Shown here piece after piece: positions 50,197-57,632 of a stretch of DNA of 64,000 bases (positions within the stretch are counted from its first letter, which is position 1; each line of letters opens with the position of its first letter). Below the pieces are notes generated by a model. That model was not told the origin of the DNA and searched no databases. It saw nothing but the letters and a program-made list of their open reading frames with translations. The DNA lies in the NCBI GenBank assembly GCA_045594025.1, contig JAZNXS010000046.1, forward strand, positions 1 through 64,000, in the 5' to 3' direction. Made by a program: the position numbers and the translations under genes. The stretch is from Scatosoma sp045594025. Its GTDB lineage: Bacteria; Bacillota; Clostridia; Christensenellales; Borkfalkiaceae.

Positions 50197-52296
50197 TTAG
50201 TCAAGCTTTTCCAAGAGTTTCAAATCGATACCCTTTTCGCCGATCTTAATGATTTCAACCTTTACCTTGTCGCCGATGTTGAGCACGTCTTCCACCTGGT
50301 TTACTCTCTTTTCGGAGAGCTTGGAAATGTGTACCATACCGTCCTTACCGGGCGCAAATTCAACAAATGCGCCTACCTTGGAAAGGATGCGCACAACAAC
50401 GCCTACGAACATATCGCCCACTTCGGGATCGTGTGCAATCGATTCTACAATAGCCTGCGCGCGTTTTGCATTTGCAATATCGCCATAGCAAGCGATGCAT
50501 ACGGTACCATCTTCTTCAATGTCGATCTTCGTGCCGGTCTGTTCGATGATCTTGTTGATAACCTTACCCTGCTTACCGACAACGTCGCCGATCTTTTCAG
50601 GGTTGATCTTGAAGGTAACGATCTTAGGTGCATACAAGGAAAGCTCTTCGCTAACGGTAGGAATGCATTCGAGCATCTTGCCGAGAATGAACTTTCTCGC
50701 ATCCTGCGCTTGTGCGATTGCGTCAAGCATGATTTCCTTGGAGATACCCTTGATCTTGATATCCATCTGGATTGCCGTGATACCCTTGTCCGTACCTGCT
50801 ACCTTGAAGTCCATGTCGCCAAGGAAGTCTTCAAGGCCTTGGATATCGGTCATGATCACGTACTTGCCCGTTTCTGCGTCCTTAACAAGACCCATTGCAC
50901 AGCCTGCTACGGGCGCTTTAATGGGAACACCTGCGTCCATGAGCGCCATCGTGGAACCACATACGGATGCCATCGAAGAGGAGCCGTTGGAGGACATAAT
51001 GTCGGATACGACGCGGATCGCATAAGGGAATTCGCTGGGTTCGGGAATTACGGGAACCAAAGCGCGTTCCGCCAAAGCACCGTGACCGATTTCACGACGA
51101 CCAGGGCTTCTCAAAGCCTTCGCTTCACCCGTGGAATAGCCGGGGAAGTTGTATTGATGCATATATCTCTTTTCTTCTTCTTCGTCAAGGCCTTCCATTC
51201 TCTGCGCTTCGCCAAGCATACCAAGCGTACAGGTCGTCAACGCCTGCGTCTGGCCTCTCGTGAAGATTGCGGAACCGTGTACTCTGGGAAGGATACCGTG
51301 TTCGCACCAGATGGGACGAACTTCAGTCAACTTTCTACCGTCGGGACGAACGCCATCGAAAATCTTCGCGCGAACGATGCCCTTAACAATATAATAGATG
51401 GAATCCTTCACTTCACGGATTTGATCGGGATAGATTTCTTCGAAGTGCGCGATGATTTCCGCTTCTGCTTCGTTCTGTCTAGCCTGACGTTCCTGACGAT
51501 CGAACGTATCGAGTGCCGCATACAGCTTATCGTAACCGTACGCTCTTACTTCTGCGTCAAGATCTTCGGGAATATGGTAAAGCTCCATTTCCTTCTTAGG
51601 CTTGCCTACTGCAGGAACAATTTCGTTTTCAATCCATGCACAAACCTTCTTGATTTCTTCGTGACCGAACATGATTGCGCCAACCATTTCTTCGTCCGTA
51701 ACCTCGTTTGCGCCTGCTTCGATCATCAAGATCGCGTCGGACGTACCTGCAAGGTTCAAATGAATGGTGCTCTTTGCGCGCTGTTCTACGTCGGGGTTGA
51801 TTACGTATTCGCCGTCAACACAACCAACGACTACCGAACCCGTAGGACCTGCCCAAGGAATATCGGAAATCGAAAGCGCAATGGACGAACCTACCATTGC
51901 CAAAGGTTCCGGAGAAACGTCGGGATCTACCGAAAGCGCGGTAGCTACAACGACTACGTCGTTGAAAATTCCCTTCGGGAACAAAGGACGAATGGGACGG
52001 TCGATCAAACGACTGGTAAGGATAGCCTTATCGGACGCTCTGCCCTCGCGCTTCTTGAAACCGCCGGGGATCTTGCCCACAGCGAACATCTTTTCTTCAT
52101 AATCTACGGACAGAGGGAAGAAATCCATACCCTCTCTCGCCGTTTCCGACATACAAACGGATACGTGTACCGCGGTATCGCCGCAACGTACAAGACATGC
52201 GCCGTTTGCCTGTTCTGCATACTTACCCACTTCTACGATGAGCTCTCTGCCTGCATAGTTGATTTTAAATACTCTGCTGTTATTCAAATCTGGCAT
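50197..52296 (-). CDS. pnp: Polyribonucleotide nucleotidyltransferase (PNPase)
   Basis: About 699 residues from MPDLNNSRVFKINYAGR; AAGGAG precedes this ATG, the longer frame adds 30 unrelated residues. Two RNase PH domains (first: KREGRASDKAILTSRLIDRPIRPLF region about 80-105; second: GSSSMASVCGSTMALMDAGVPI near 440-465), all-alpha linker, KH (about 555-615; VGKQGKVINKIIEQTG) and S1 (about 622-695; VGVVVRILSKVGAFVEF). It degrades RNA phosphorolytically. It follows rpsO with an attenuator-like hairpin between, as in many bacteria. Confidence 0.98.
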   Translation of the reverse strand: MPDLNNSRVFKINYAGRELIVEVGKYAEQANGACLVRCGDTAVHVSVCMSETAREGMDFFPLSVDYEEKMFAVGKIPGGFKKREGRASDKAILTSRLIDRPIRPLFPKGIFNDVVVVATALSVDPDVSPEPLAMVGSSIALSISDIPWAGPTGSVVVGCVDGEYVINPDVEQRAKSTIHLNLAGTSDAILMIEAGANEVTDEEMVGAIMFGHEEIKKVCAWIENEIVPAVGKPKKEMELYHIPEDLDAEVRAYGYDKLYAALDTFDRQERQARQNEAEAEIIAHFEEIYPDQIREVKDSIYYIVKGIVRAKIFDGVRPDGRKLTEVRPIWCEHGILPRVHGSAIFTRGQTQALTTCTLGMLGEAQRMEGLDEEEEKRYMHQYNFPGYSTGEAKALRSPGRREIGHGALAERALVPVIPEPSEFPYAIRVVSDIMSSNGSSSMASVCGSTMALMDAGVPIKAPVAGCAMGLVKDAETGKYVIMTDIQGLEDFLGDMDFKVAGTDKGITAIQMDIKIKGISKEIMLDAIAQAQDARKFILGKMLECIPTVSEELSLYAPKIVTFKINPEKIGDVVGKQGKVINKIIEQTGTKIDIEEDGTVCIACYGDIANAKRAQAIVESIAHDPEVGDMFVGVVVRILSKVGAFVEFAPGKDGMVHISKLSEKRVNQVEDVLNIGDKVKVEIIKIGEKGIDLKLLEKLD

Positions 52297-52342
52297 TGTT
52301 AAATTCTCCTTATTCTTTAATTCTTTTTTGTTCTTGTCCGCA

Positions 52343-52360
52343 CTTCGTCGCCCGACGAAG
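52343..52360 (-). promoter_or_regulatory. Perfect hairpin in the pnp leader
   Basis: CTTCGTCG and CGACGAAG separated by CC, about 50 nt before the pnp start. In Escherichia coli the pnp leader folds into a stem cut by RNase III for autoregulation; whether this stem has such a role is inference. Confidence 0.4.
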
Positions 52361-52465
52361 ACGGGGTGCCGGCTGCACGGCAACAAACAAGCTTATGCCA
52401 AGGCTTGTCCGTTCTTTTCCATGCCCCCTATTGTGCTACGTTGCTACTTATCGCCGTCTTGCGGC

Positions 52466-52497
52466 GTAAAAAAGAGCGAGTTAAAATAACCCGCCCT
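52466..52497 (-). terminator. Terminator or attenuator between rpsO and pnp
   Basis: In the minus sense AGGGCGGGTTA (52487-52497) pairs with TAACTCGCTCT (52473-52483) with G-T pairs, then six T. It may end most rpsO transcripts and let some through into pnp. Confidence 0.75.
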
Positions 52498-52509
52498 TTC
52501 ATGCTTGCA

Positions 52510-52764
52510 TTATTTTCTAAGACCCAATGCTTCGATGATCGCTCTGTATCTTTCGATATCTTTCGCTTTCAAATAGTCAAGAAGACCACGACGCTTACCA
52601 ACCATCTTCAAAAGACCGCGGCGAGAGTGGTTATCCTGCTTGTGTTCCTTCAAGTGTTCGTTCAAATGATTGATACGGAACGTAAGCAATGCGATCTGTA
52701 CTTCGGGAGAACCCGTGTCGCCTTCGTGGGTTGCAAATTTTGCAATAATTTCATTCTTTTCCAT
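52510..52764 (-). CDS. rpsO: Ribosomal protein S15
   Basis: An 84-residue S15: THEGDTGSPEVQIALLTFRINHL, HKQDNHSRRGLLKMVGKRRGLLDYL, ending IEALGLRK. It binds 16S helices 20-22 in the 30S central domain. AGGAGG precedes the ATG. The 5' leader has a well-placed promoter and a hairpin that could be its own binding site. Confidence 0.98.
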   Translation of the reverse strand: MEKNEIIAKFATHEGDTGSPEVQIALLTFRINHLNEHLKEHKQDNHSRRGLLKMVGKRRGLLDYLKAKDIERYRAIIEALGLRK

Positions 52765-52802
52765 TTTTTTATCCTCCTATATGGAAATTGTATCTCGTAC
52801 CG

Positions 52803-52834
52803 CTGCGCAAGTCGTGGAGAATCGAACCGCGCAG
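52803..52834 (-). promoter_or_regulatory. Hairpin in the rpsO leader (candidate S15 autoregulatory site)
   Basis: CTGCGC and GCGCAG (minus sense) enclose a 20-nt loop with GGTTCGATTCTCC, which happens to look like a tRNA T arm; no other tRNA parts are present. S15 commonly represses its own mRNA by binding a leader structure that mimics 16S rRNA. The position between promoter and start fits, the fold itself is not a known S15 motif. Confidence 0.4.
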
Positions 52835-52849
52835 ACAGCCGTTATTCTA

Positions 52850-52878
52850 ATTTTAACACATTCTTTTAAGAATGTAAA
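52850..52878 (-). promoter_or_regulatory. Promoter of rpsO-pnp
   Basis: Minus-strand TTTACA (52873-52878), 17 nt, TAAAAT (52850-52855). The spacer contains the palindrome ATTCTTTTAAGAAT in plus-strand sense. Confidence 0.7.
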
Positions 52879-52923
52879 TCAAAAATGCACGCTTTTTCTA
52901 TTATTTTTACGATTTTATGGGAA

Positions 52924-54300
52924 TTATTTGAAAAATTCTCTTCTTTTTTCGATAATCGCGTCCACGTTTTCAATATACGTCTTCAAATCCTTCTGCGAAG
53001 CGAAACGAGTAATCAAACCCTTGTCCGTATATACGCGCTTAGACACCGCATTCGCGCCCACTGCAAGATTATCCGCCGTTTCTTCCATGATATCGATATT
53101 GTACACGCACGCCTTGCCCGGTTTCGTCCAACCGACGTTTTCATTGTTCCCCACCTGATATTTTTGACGGTACATATAGTAAGGAACATAGCCGTTTTTA
53201 CTTAAAATTTCACGGGAAGACGCCACCATGGACGAGATGAAATCGTTTTCCAGATATTCCGTCTCCTCTTTCAGCTTCGCCCCGGATTTTAAGGATAAAC
53301 AGTGCACCGTGATATTGTCTGCCCCTGTTTGTACCGCTTTTTCCACGCTTTGCACAAACGTTTCTACCCTTTCGTCCGTCAACCCTGCAATCAGATCTAC
53401 GTTGACGTCAAAGCCGTACTTTTCCGACATATCAAAAGCGCGGTAAATATCCGCTTCCGTGTGTTTTCTGCCGATTTTTTGCAAGGTTTCGTTAGAAAAA
53501 CTCTGTGGGTTGATGCAAATGCGGGTAACGCCGTAATCCTTTAACACGGATAATTTCTCTTCCGTAAATACGTCCGGTCTGCCTGCCTCCACCGTATACT
53601 CTCTTGCAGGCGCAAAATCACGGTAAATGCGGTCTACCCCTTTCAGAACACGGGCAAGTTCGCCCGCTTCCAACGCAAACGGCGTACCGCCGCCCACGTA
53701 AACGCTGCGTAAATTACCTATACTTTCTCTGATCGAGCCAAGCTCTTTTTCCAAAGCGTTTAAATAGGCAGGTAAAAACTGTCTTGTCCTATCGATCGGC
53801 GCCGTGATAAACGAACAGTAGGCGCACTTGGTAGGACAAAACGGAATGGACACGAATAAATCGGTGTTACCGTCCTTTTTCTCGTAAATCCCCTTTTGCG
53901 CGTCAAGGATTTGCGACACCAAACGTACGTTATCTTCACGCACCTGCATCAAACGGAATAGATCGTGATAATCACGTCCCTTTTCCAGTTCCATATAGGC
54001 AAGCTTGGTAGGACGGATTCCCGTCAAAGCGCCCCAAGGCATCTTTTCGCCGTACAACTCGCTTAAAATGCCGTACAGGCGGAGCTTGGCAAAACGACGT
54101 TCCAAACGCTTATATTCCAGTTCATCGCATACCTGCCCCTCATCTCTAAAAGCGTACGTCTTACCGTCAATGGAAAACGTATTGAAAAACACACCCTCTT
54201 CATAGCGGAAGGAGTGTGCAATCGTTTCCGGCTTGCGTTTGAATAAACGCACAACGTCGGGAAGTTCGTTTTCTACGAATTTACAATCGGAAGTAAACAT
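52924..54300 (-). CDS. hemZ: HemZ-type coproporphyrinogen dehydrogenase-like radical SAM protein
   Basis: A 458-residue radical SAM enzyme. An N-terminal domain of about 150 residues includes WGALTGIRPTKLAY, the HemZ marker; the cluster motif is CPTKCAYC (C-x3-C-x2-C), followed by VYVGGGTPFAL and EAGRPDVF. HemN-family C-terminus: NENVGWTKPGKACVYNIDIM. Many HemZ proteins in Clostridia that make no haem are thought to serve another function, such as haem handling or radical chemistry. Starts one base after the MBL stop, so the genes are coupled. Confidence 0.9.
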   Translation of the reverse strand: MFTSDCKFVENELPDVVRLFKRKPETIAHSFRYEEGVFFNTFSIDGKTYAFRDEGQVCDELEYKRLERRFAKLRLYGILSELYGEKMPWGALTGIRPTKLAYMELEKGRDYHDLFRLMQVREDNVRLVSQILDAQKGIYEKKDGNTDLFVSIPFCPTKCAYCSFITAPIDRTRQFLPAYLNALEKELGSIRESIGNLRSVYVGGGTPFALEAGELARVLKGVDRIYRDFAPAREYTVEAGRPDVFTEEKLSVLKDYGVTRICINPQSFSNETLQKIGRKHTEADIYRAFDMSEKYGFDVNVDLIAGLTDERVETFVQSVEKAVQTGADNITVHCLSLKSGAKLKEETEYLENDFISSMVASSREILSKNGYVPYYMYRQKYQVGNNENVGWTKPGKACVYNIDIMEETADNLAVGANAVSKRVYTDKGLITRFASQKDLKTYIENVDAIIEKRREFFK

Positions 54301-54301
54301 A

Positions 54302-54925
54302 TTATAAATCCTGCATAAAAGGGTTGGTTTTTCGTTCGGTTTCCAACGAGGTTTCCTCGTTATGGCCGGGGTATACGGGGCAATCCCCCTCTAAGCTAGA
54401 AAGTCGGCGCAAGGACGCGCGCATTTCGCCGATATTCCCCGTCGGAAAATCCGTTCTGCCGATACTGCCGTTAAAAAGCGTATCCCCCGTGAATAAGTAC
54501 CTGCCCCCATCCTTTGCGGTGATAAGATAGCACGCACTACCCGAAGTATGGCCTGCGGTCAGCAGCATTTGTACCTGTATTCCGCAAAGCTCCTTCACCT
54601 CGTTATCAACAAACGTTTCCTCGATTTTATAGGGTAAACGAGGCGCGCCAAAAGCGTCGAATAAATCCGCCGCCGTGCCGATCAAGCCCTTTTCTTCAAG
54701 CGAACAAAGCACTTTTGCACCGCTTTGTTGCAGCGCAGATACACCGCCAACGTGATCGAAATGACAATGCGTAAGCAATACGTATTTCGGCGAAAGGCCG
54801 CGTTTAATGAGCTCCGCTTCCACCCTCGGTTGCGCGGGATCGACAACGATTGCATTGACACCGTCCTCGGTGATTGCATAGGTATTTGCCCCAAACCCTC
54901 GGGGTGTAATGGTGATAATTTTCAT
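54302..54925 (-). CDS. Metallo-beta-lactamase-fold hydrolase (glyoxalase II-like)
   Basis: A 207-residue MBL hydrolase: THCHFDHVGG (HxHxDH), TAGHTSGSACYL, FTGDTLFNGSIGRTDF and VYPGHNEETSLETERKTNPF, features of the GloB/YcbL branch. It probably hydrolyses a thioester; substrate unknown. It lies between relA and hemZ, the common clostridial order. The binding site is weak. A repeat array of about 490 nt separates it from relA. Confidence 0.92.
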   Translation of the reverse strand: MKIITITPRGFGANTYAITEDGVNAIVVDPAQPRVEAELIKRGLSPKYVLLTHCHFDHVGGVSALQQSGAKVLCSLEEKGLIGTAADLFDAFGAPRLPYKIEETFVDNEVKELCGIQVQMLLTAGHTSGSACYLITAKDGGRYLFTGDTLFNGSIGRTDFPTGNIGEMRASLRRLSSLEGDCPVYPGHNEETSLETERKTNPFMQDL

Positions 54926-54929
54926 AATT

Positions 54930-55330
54930 TTTATCAGGTTAAAGGATGCCGCAGAGATACGAGTGATTCAAAGTATAATCCTTATAGTGATATGCGAAAC
55001 AAACTATAAAAACGTTTATAACACTCACTACATGGTCCAGAGGAACGCTGGCAAGATGATCTTGCAGCCAGACTTAGTGTCTTATCAACGTTTCTATAAC
55101 TATATTCGTTCATACCCATTCGTGATATGCGAGGCAAACTATAAAAACGTTTATAGCACTCACTACATGGTCCAGCGGAACGCTGGCAAGATGATCTTGC
55201 AGCCAGACTTAGTGTCTTATCAACGTTTCTATAGCTATATTCGTTCATACCCATTCGTGATATGCGAAACAAACTATAAAAACGTTTATCACACTCACTA
55301 CATGGTCCAGAGGAACGCTGGCAAAATGGA
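54930..55330 (-). repeat. 135-bp tandem array behind relA (B-type)
   Basis: The unit begins around TATGCGAAACAAACTATAAA at 54991 and recurs at 55126 and 55261, so the period is exactly 135 bp; the third copy stops after about 65 bp and continues as the A-type element. Each copy has CACTACATGGTCCA and a hairpin CCAGnG-GAA-CGCTGG; the middle copy is a perfect stem (55172-55186). Single related units exist at 40985-41056 and 63163-63226. The stretch before 54990 is a degenerate flank. Confidence 0.9.
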
Positions 55331-55419
55331 TAGTTGCAAGCAAGACGAGAAGCGGCGAGGGCGCGTACAAGTAGTACGTAACCGAGCCGCGACGAAGTAT
55401 TGCGCTGCAAATATACATT
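55331..55419 (-). repeat. Stop-codon-abutting element behind relA (A-type, copy 4)
   Basis: Minus sense: the relA TAA runs into AATGTATATTTGCAGCGCA, then CGGCTCGGTT, hairpin ACGTAC/GTACGC (55363-55379, one wobble pair), then CCTCGCCG and GCTTGCAACTATCC, which joins the B array. Confidence 0.8.
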
Positions 55420-57573
55420 TTAAGATAAGGAAGTGATACGATGGACTTCGTATATCCTCTTATCCGCTTGCATCTTTTTGATTAGCAAATCCACTTCGGA
55501 AATATCCGCAAGGGAAATAGACGCTTCCAAAATCGCGTCGTGATTTTTATCGATACGACCGTTGACCGCTGTAATCGACAGTTTCAAATCGGCAACGACC
55601 TGCGACAGCACGGAAAGCGCCGCGCCCTGATCTGTTGCGCGAATGGAAATATTCGCGTTATAGCGCTGTTTCGCGCCTGCCGCAATCTGCCACGAAGCAG
55701 GCAATAATCTACCCTGTTCTACGTTGCGGATATTCGGGCAGTCCGCACGATGCACCACCACCCCTCTGCCGCGCGAGGTATACCCCACGATTTCGTCGCC
55801 GGGTACGGGGGAACAGCAACCTGCAAAGCGCAACAGCATCCCCGATTGACCGTTGATCAGCACACCGCCGGGATTTCGGCTTCCACTGCCTGCATGCACT
55901 TCAAACGCCATCGGCGTTTCCTTTCTGTAAAAATCAATCAGCTTGAACAAAATCTGATTGACGGAAATGGAGCCGTACCCCACCGCCGCATACATTTCCT
56001 CCATCGCCCCAAACGAGAAACGTTCGGAAATGCGCTTGAAGCTTTCCGGCGTCAGTAGCGTAGAGAGAGTGTAACCCTTCTTCTTCGCTTCTTCATCCAG
56101 CTTCAGCTGACCGATACGGATATTTTCATCCTTCAATTCGTTCTTGTAGAACTGCTTAATCTTCGCCTTTGCGCTGGAAGATTTGATAAATTTCAGCCAA
56201 TCTCTGGACGGACCTTTCGAGTTGGGCGAAGTGATGATTTCCACCACGTCCCCTACTTCCAACGTCGTCGTCAACGGCACGATTTTCGAGTTGACTCTCG
56301 CACCCGTACAACGATTGCCGACCTCCGAGTGGATTGCATACGCAAAGTCGATGGGTGTTGCCCCGGGAGGCAGAGAAATGACCTTCCCTCTCGGTGTGAA
56401 CACCAACAATTCGTGGCTGTAAAGCTCGGTTTTTAAGGCGTCGATAAACTCTTTGGAGTCCTTTAAATCGCCCTGCCATTCCATCACTTCACGCAGCCAA
56501 GACAGACGGTTTTCGAAATTGTTCGTCTCCTCCTCCGTCTTGCCCTCTTTATATTTCCAGTGCGCCGCGATACCGAATTCCGCTACGCGGTGCATCTCTT
56601 CCGTACGGATTTGAATTTCAAACGGCTGACCGTATCTCGTCATAACCGTCGTATGCAAGGATTGATATTTGTTGGGCTTCGGGGTGGCGATATAATCCTT
56701 AATTCTACCGGGAATCGGCTTCCATCTTTCGTGGATACGCCCAAGCACGGTATAACATTCCTTAATATCCCCAACGATAACGCGTACCGCCGTTAAATCG
56801 TAAATTTGATCCAGCGTTTTGCCCTTATTCGTCATCTTTTTATAGATGGAATAGAAGTGCTTGGGACGGCCGAATACTTCGCCTTCTACCCCGTCCGCTT
56901 CCATTAAATCTTCAATTTCTTTCACGATGCCGCTGACAAATTCCTTACGCTCGGACAAGCGTTCGCGAATGTTATAAAGAAGGTATTCGTACGCCTCCGG
57001 ATCGAGGTATTTCAAACACAAGTCCTCTAATTCGCACTTGATTTGCGAAATACCCAAACGCCCTGCCAAAGGTGCGTAAATATCCAGCGTTTCTTTAGCC
57101 ATACGCTGCTGACGCTCGTGCGAGAGGAAATTCAAAGAACGCATATTATGCATTCTATCGGCAAGCTTGATGATGATAACGCGAACGTCCTTTGCCATCG
57201 CTACGAAAATTTTACGGAAGTTTTCCGCATCCGCTTCTTCCTGCGATTTGAAAACGATTTTTTCAAGCTTAGTGACACCGCTAACCAAATCGAGAACTTC
57301 TTCCCCAAACTCGCGCTTGATATCCTCGGCGGTAGCCTCCGTGTCCTCGATTACGTCGTGCAAAAGAGCCGCGGCAATCGTCGCAGCGTCTAAGCCGAGC
57401 TCCATTAAAATATCGGCAACGGCGCACGGATGGATAAAGTACGGCTCACCCGAAGCGCGCTTTTGATTTGCGTGCGCTTCCTTGGCATAGTCGTACGCCT
57501 TTATCAGCATCTCTCTATCTTCCGCAGTATACAATTGATTGATTTTTTCTAAAGTACTTTCTATACCGTTCAT
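55420..57573 (-). CDS. relA: Bifunctional (p)ppGpp synthetase/hydrolase RelA/SpoT (Rel)
   Basis: About 717 residues from MNGIESTLEKINQLY; this ATG has AGGGA six bases before it. HD hydrolase domain (LLHDVIEDTEATAEDI, intact), synthetase domain (YDLTAVRVIV and TPKPNKYQSLHTTV), TGS (LLVFTPRGKVISLPPGATPIDFAYAIH, split in two strands), zinc finger-like CCSPVPGDEIVGY and ACT domain. Bifunctional Rel of Bacillota. The gene is 59 nt behind recJ; apt, often between, is absent. Repeats begin directly at the stop codon. Confidence 0.96.
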   Translation of the reverse strand: MNGIESTLEKINQLYTAEDREMLIKAYDYAKEAHANQKRASGEPYFIHPCAVADILMELGLDAATIAAALLHDVIEDTEATAEDIKREFGEEVLDLVSGVTKLEKIVFKSQEEADAENFRKIFVAMAKDVRVIIIKLADRMHNMRSLNFLSHERQQRMAKETLDIYAPLAGRLGISQIKCELEDLCLKYLDPEAYEYLLYNIRERLSERKEFVSGIVKEIEDLMEADGVEGEVFGRPKHFYSIYKKMTNKGKTLDQIYDLTAVRVIVGDIKECYTVLGRIHERWKPIPGRIKDYIATPKPNKYQSLHTTVMTRYGQPFEIQIRTEEMHRVAEFGIAAHWKYKEGKTEEETNNFENRLSWLREVMEWQGDLKDSKEFIDALKTELYSHELLVFTPRGKVISLPPGATPIDFAYAIHSEVGNRCTGARVNSKIVPLTTTLEVGDVVEIITSPNSKGPSRDWLKFIKSSSAKAKIKQFYKNELKDENIRIGQLKLDEEAKKKGYTLSTLLTPESFKRISERFSFGAMEEMYAAVGYGSISVNQILFKLIDFYRKETPMAFEVHAGSGSRNPGGVLINGQSGMLLRFAGCCSPVPGDEIVGYTSRGRGVVVHRADCPNIRNVEQGRLLPASWQIAAGAKQRYNANISIRATDQGAALSVLSQVVADLKLSITAVNGRIDKNHDAILEASISLADISEVDLLIKKMQADKRIYEVHRITSLS

Positions 57574-57632
57574 AGCCATTCCCTAGCATAAAATCTAATG
57601 TGTAGCGTTGCTAAAAAGCGCTAGTGCCTTGG

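Noticed and set aside
52803..52870. tRNA gene upstream of rpsO
   Set aside because: Only a T-arm-like string is present; no acceptor stem, D arm or anticodon arm can be formed.
54930..55330. CRISPR array behind relA
   Set aside because: The repeat period is 135 bp with nearly identical whole units, no spacers of 30-40 bp, and no cas genes in the window.
54909..55436. A 175-residue plus-strand reading frame in the repeat array
   Set aside because: It only reflects the tandem 135-bp DNA units (135 is divisible by three) and has no binding site or protein-like composition.
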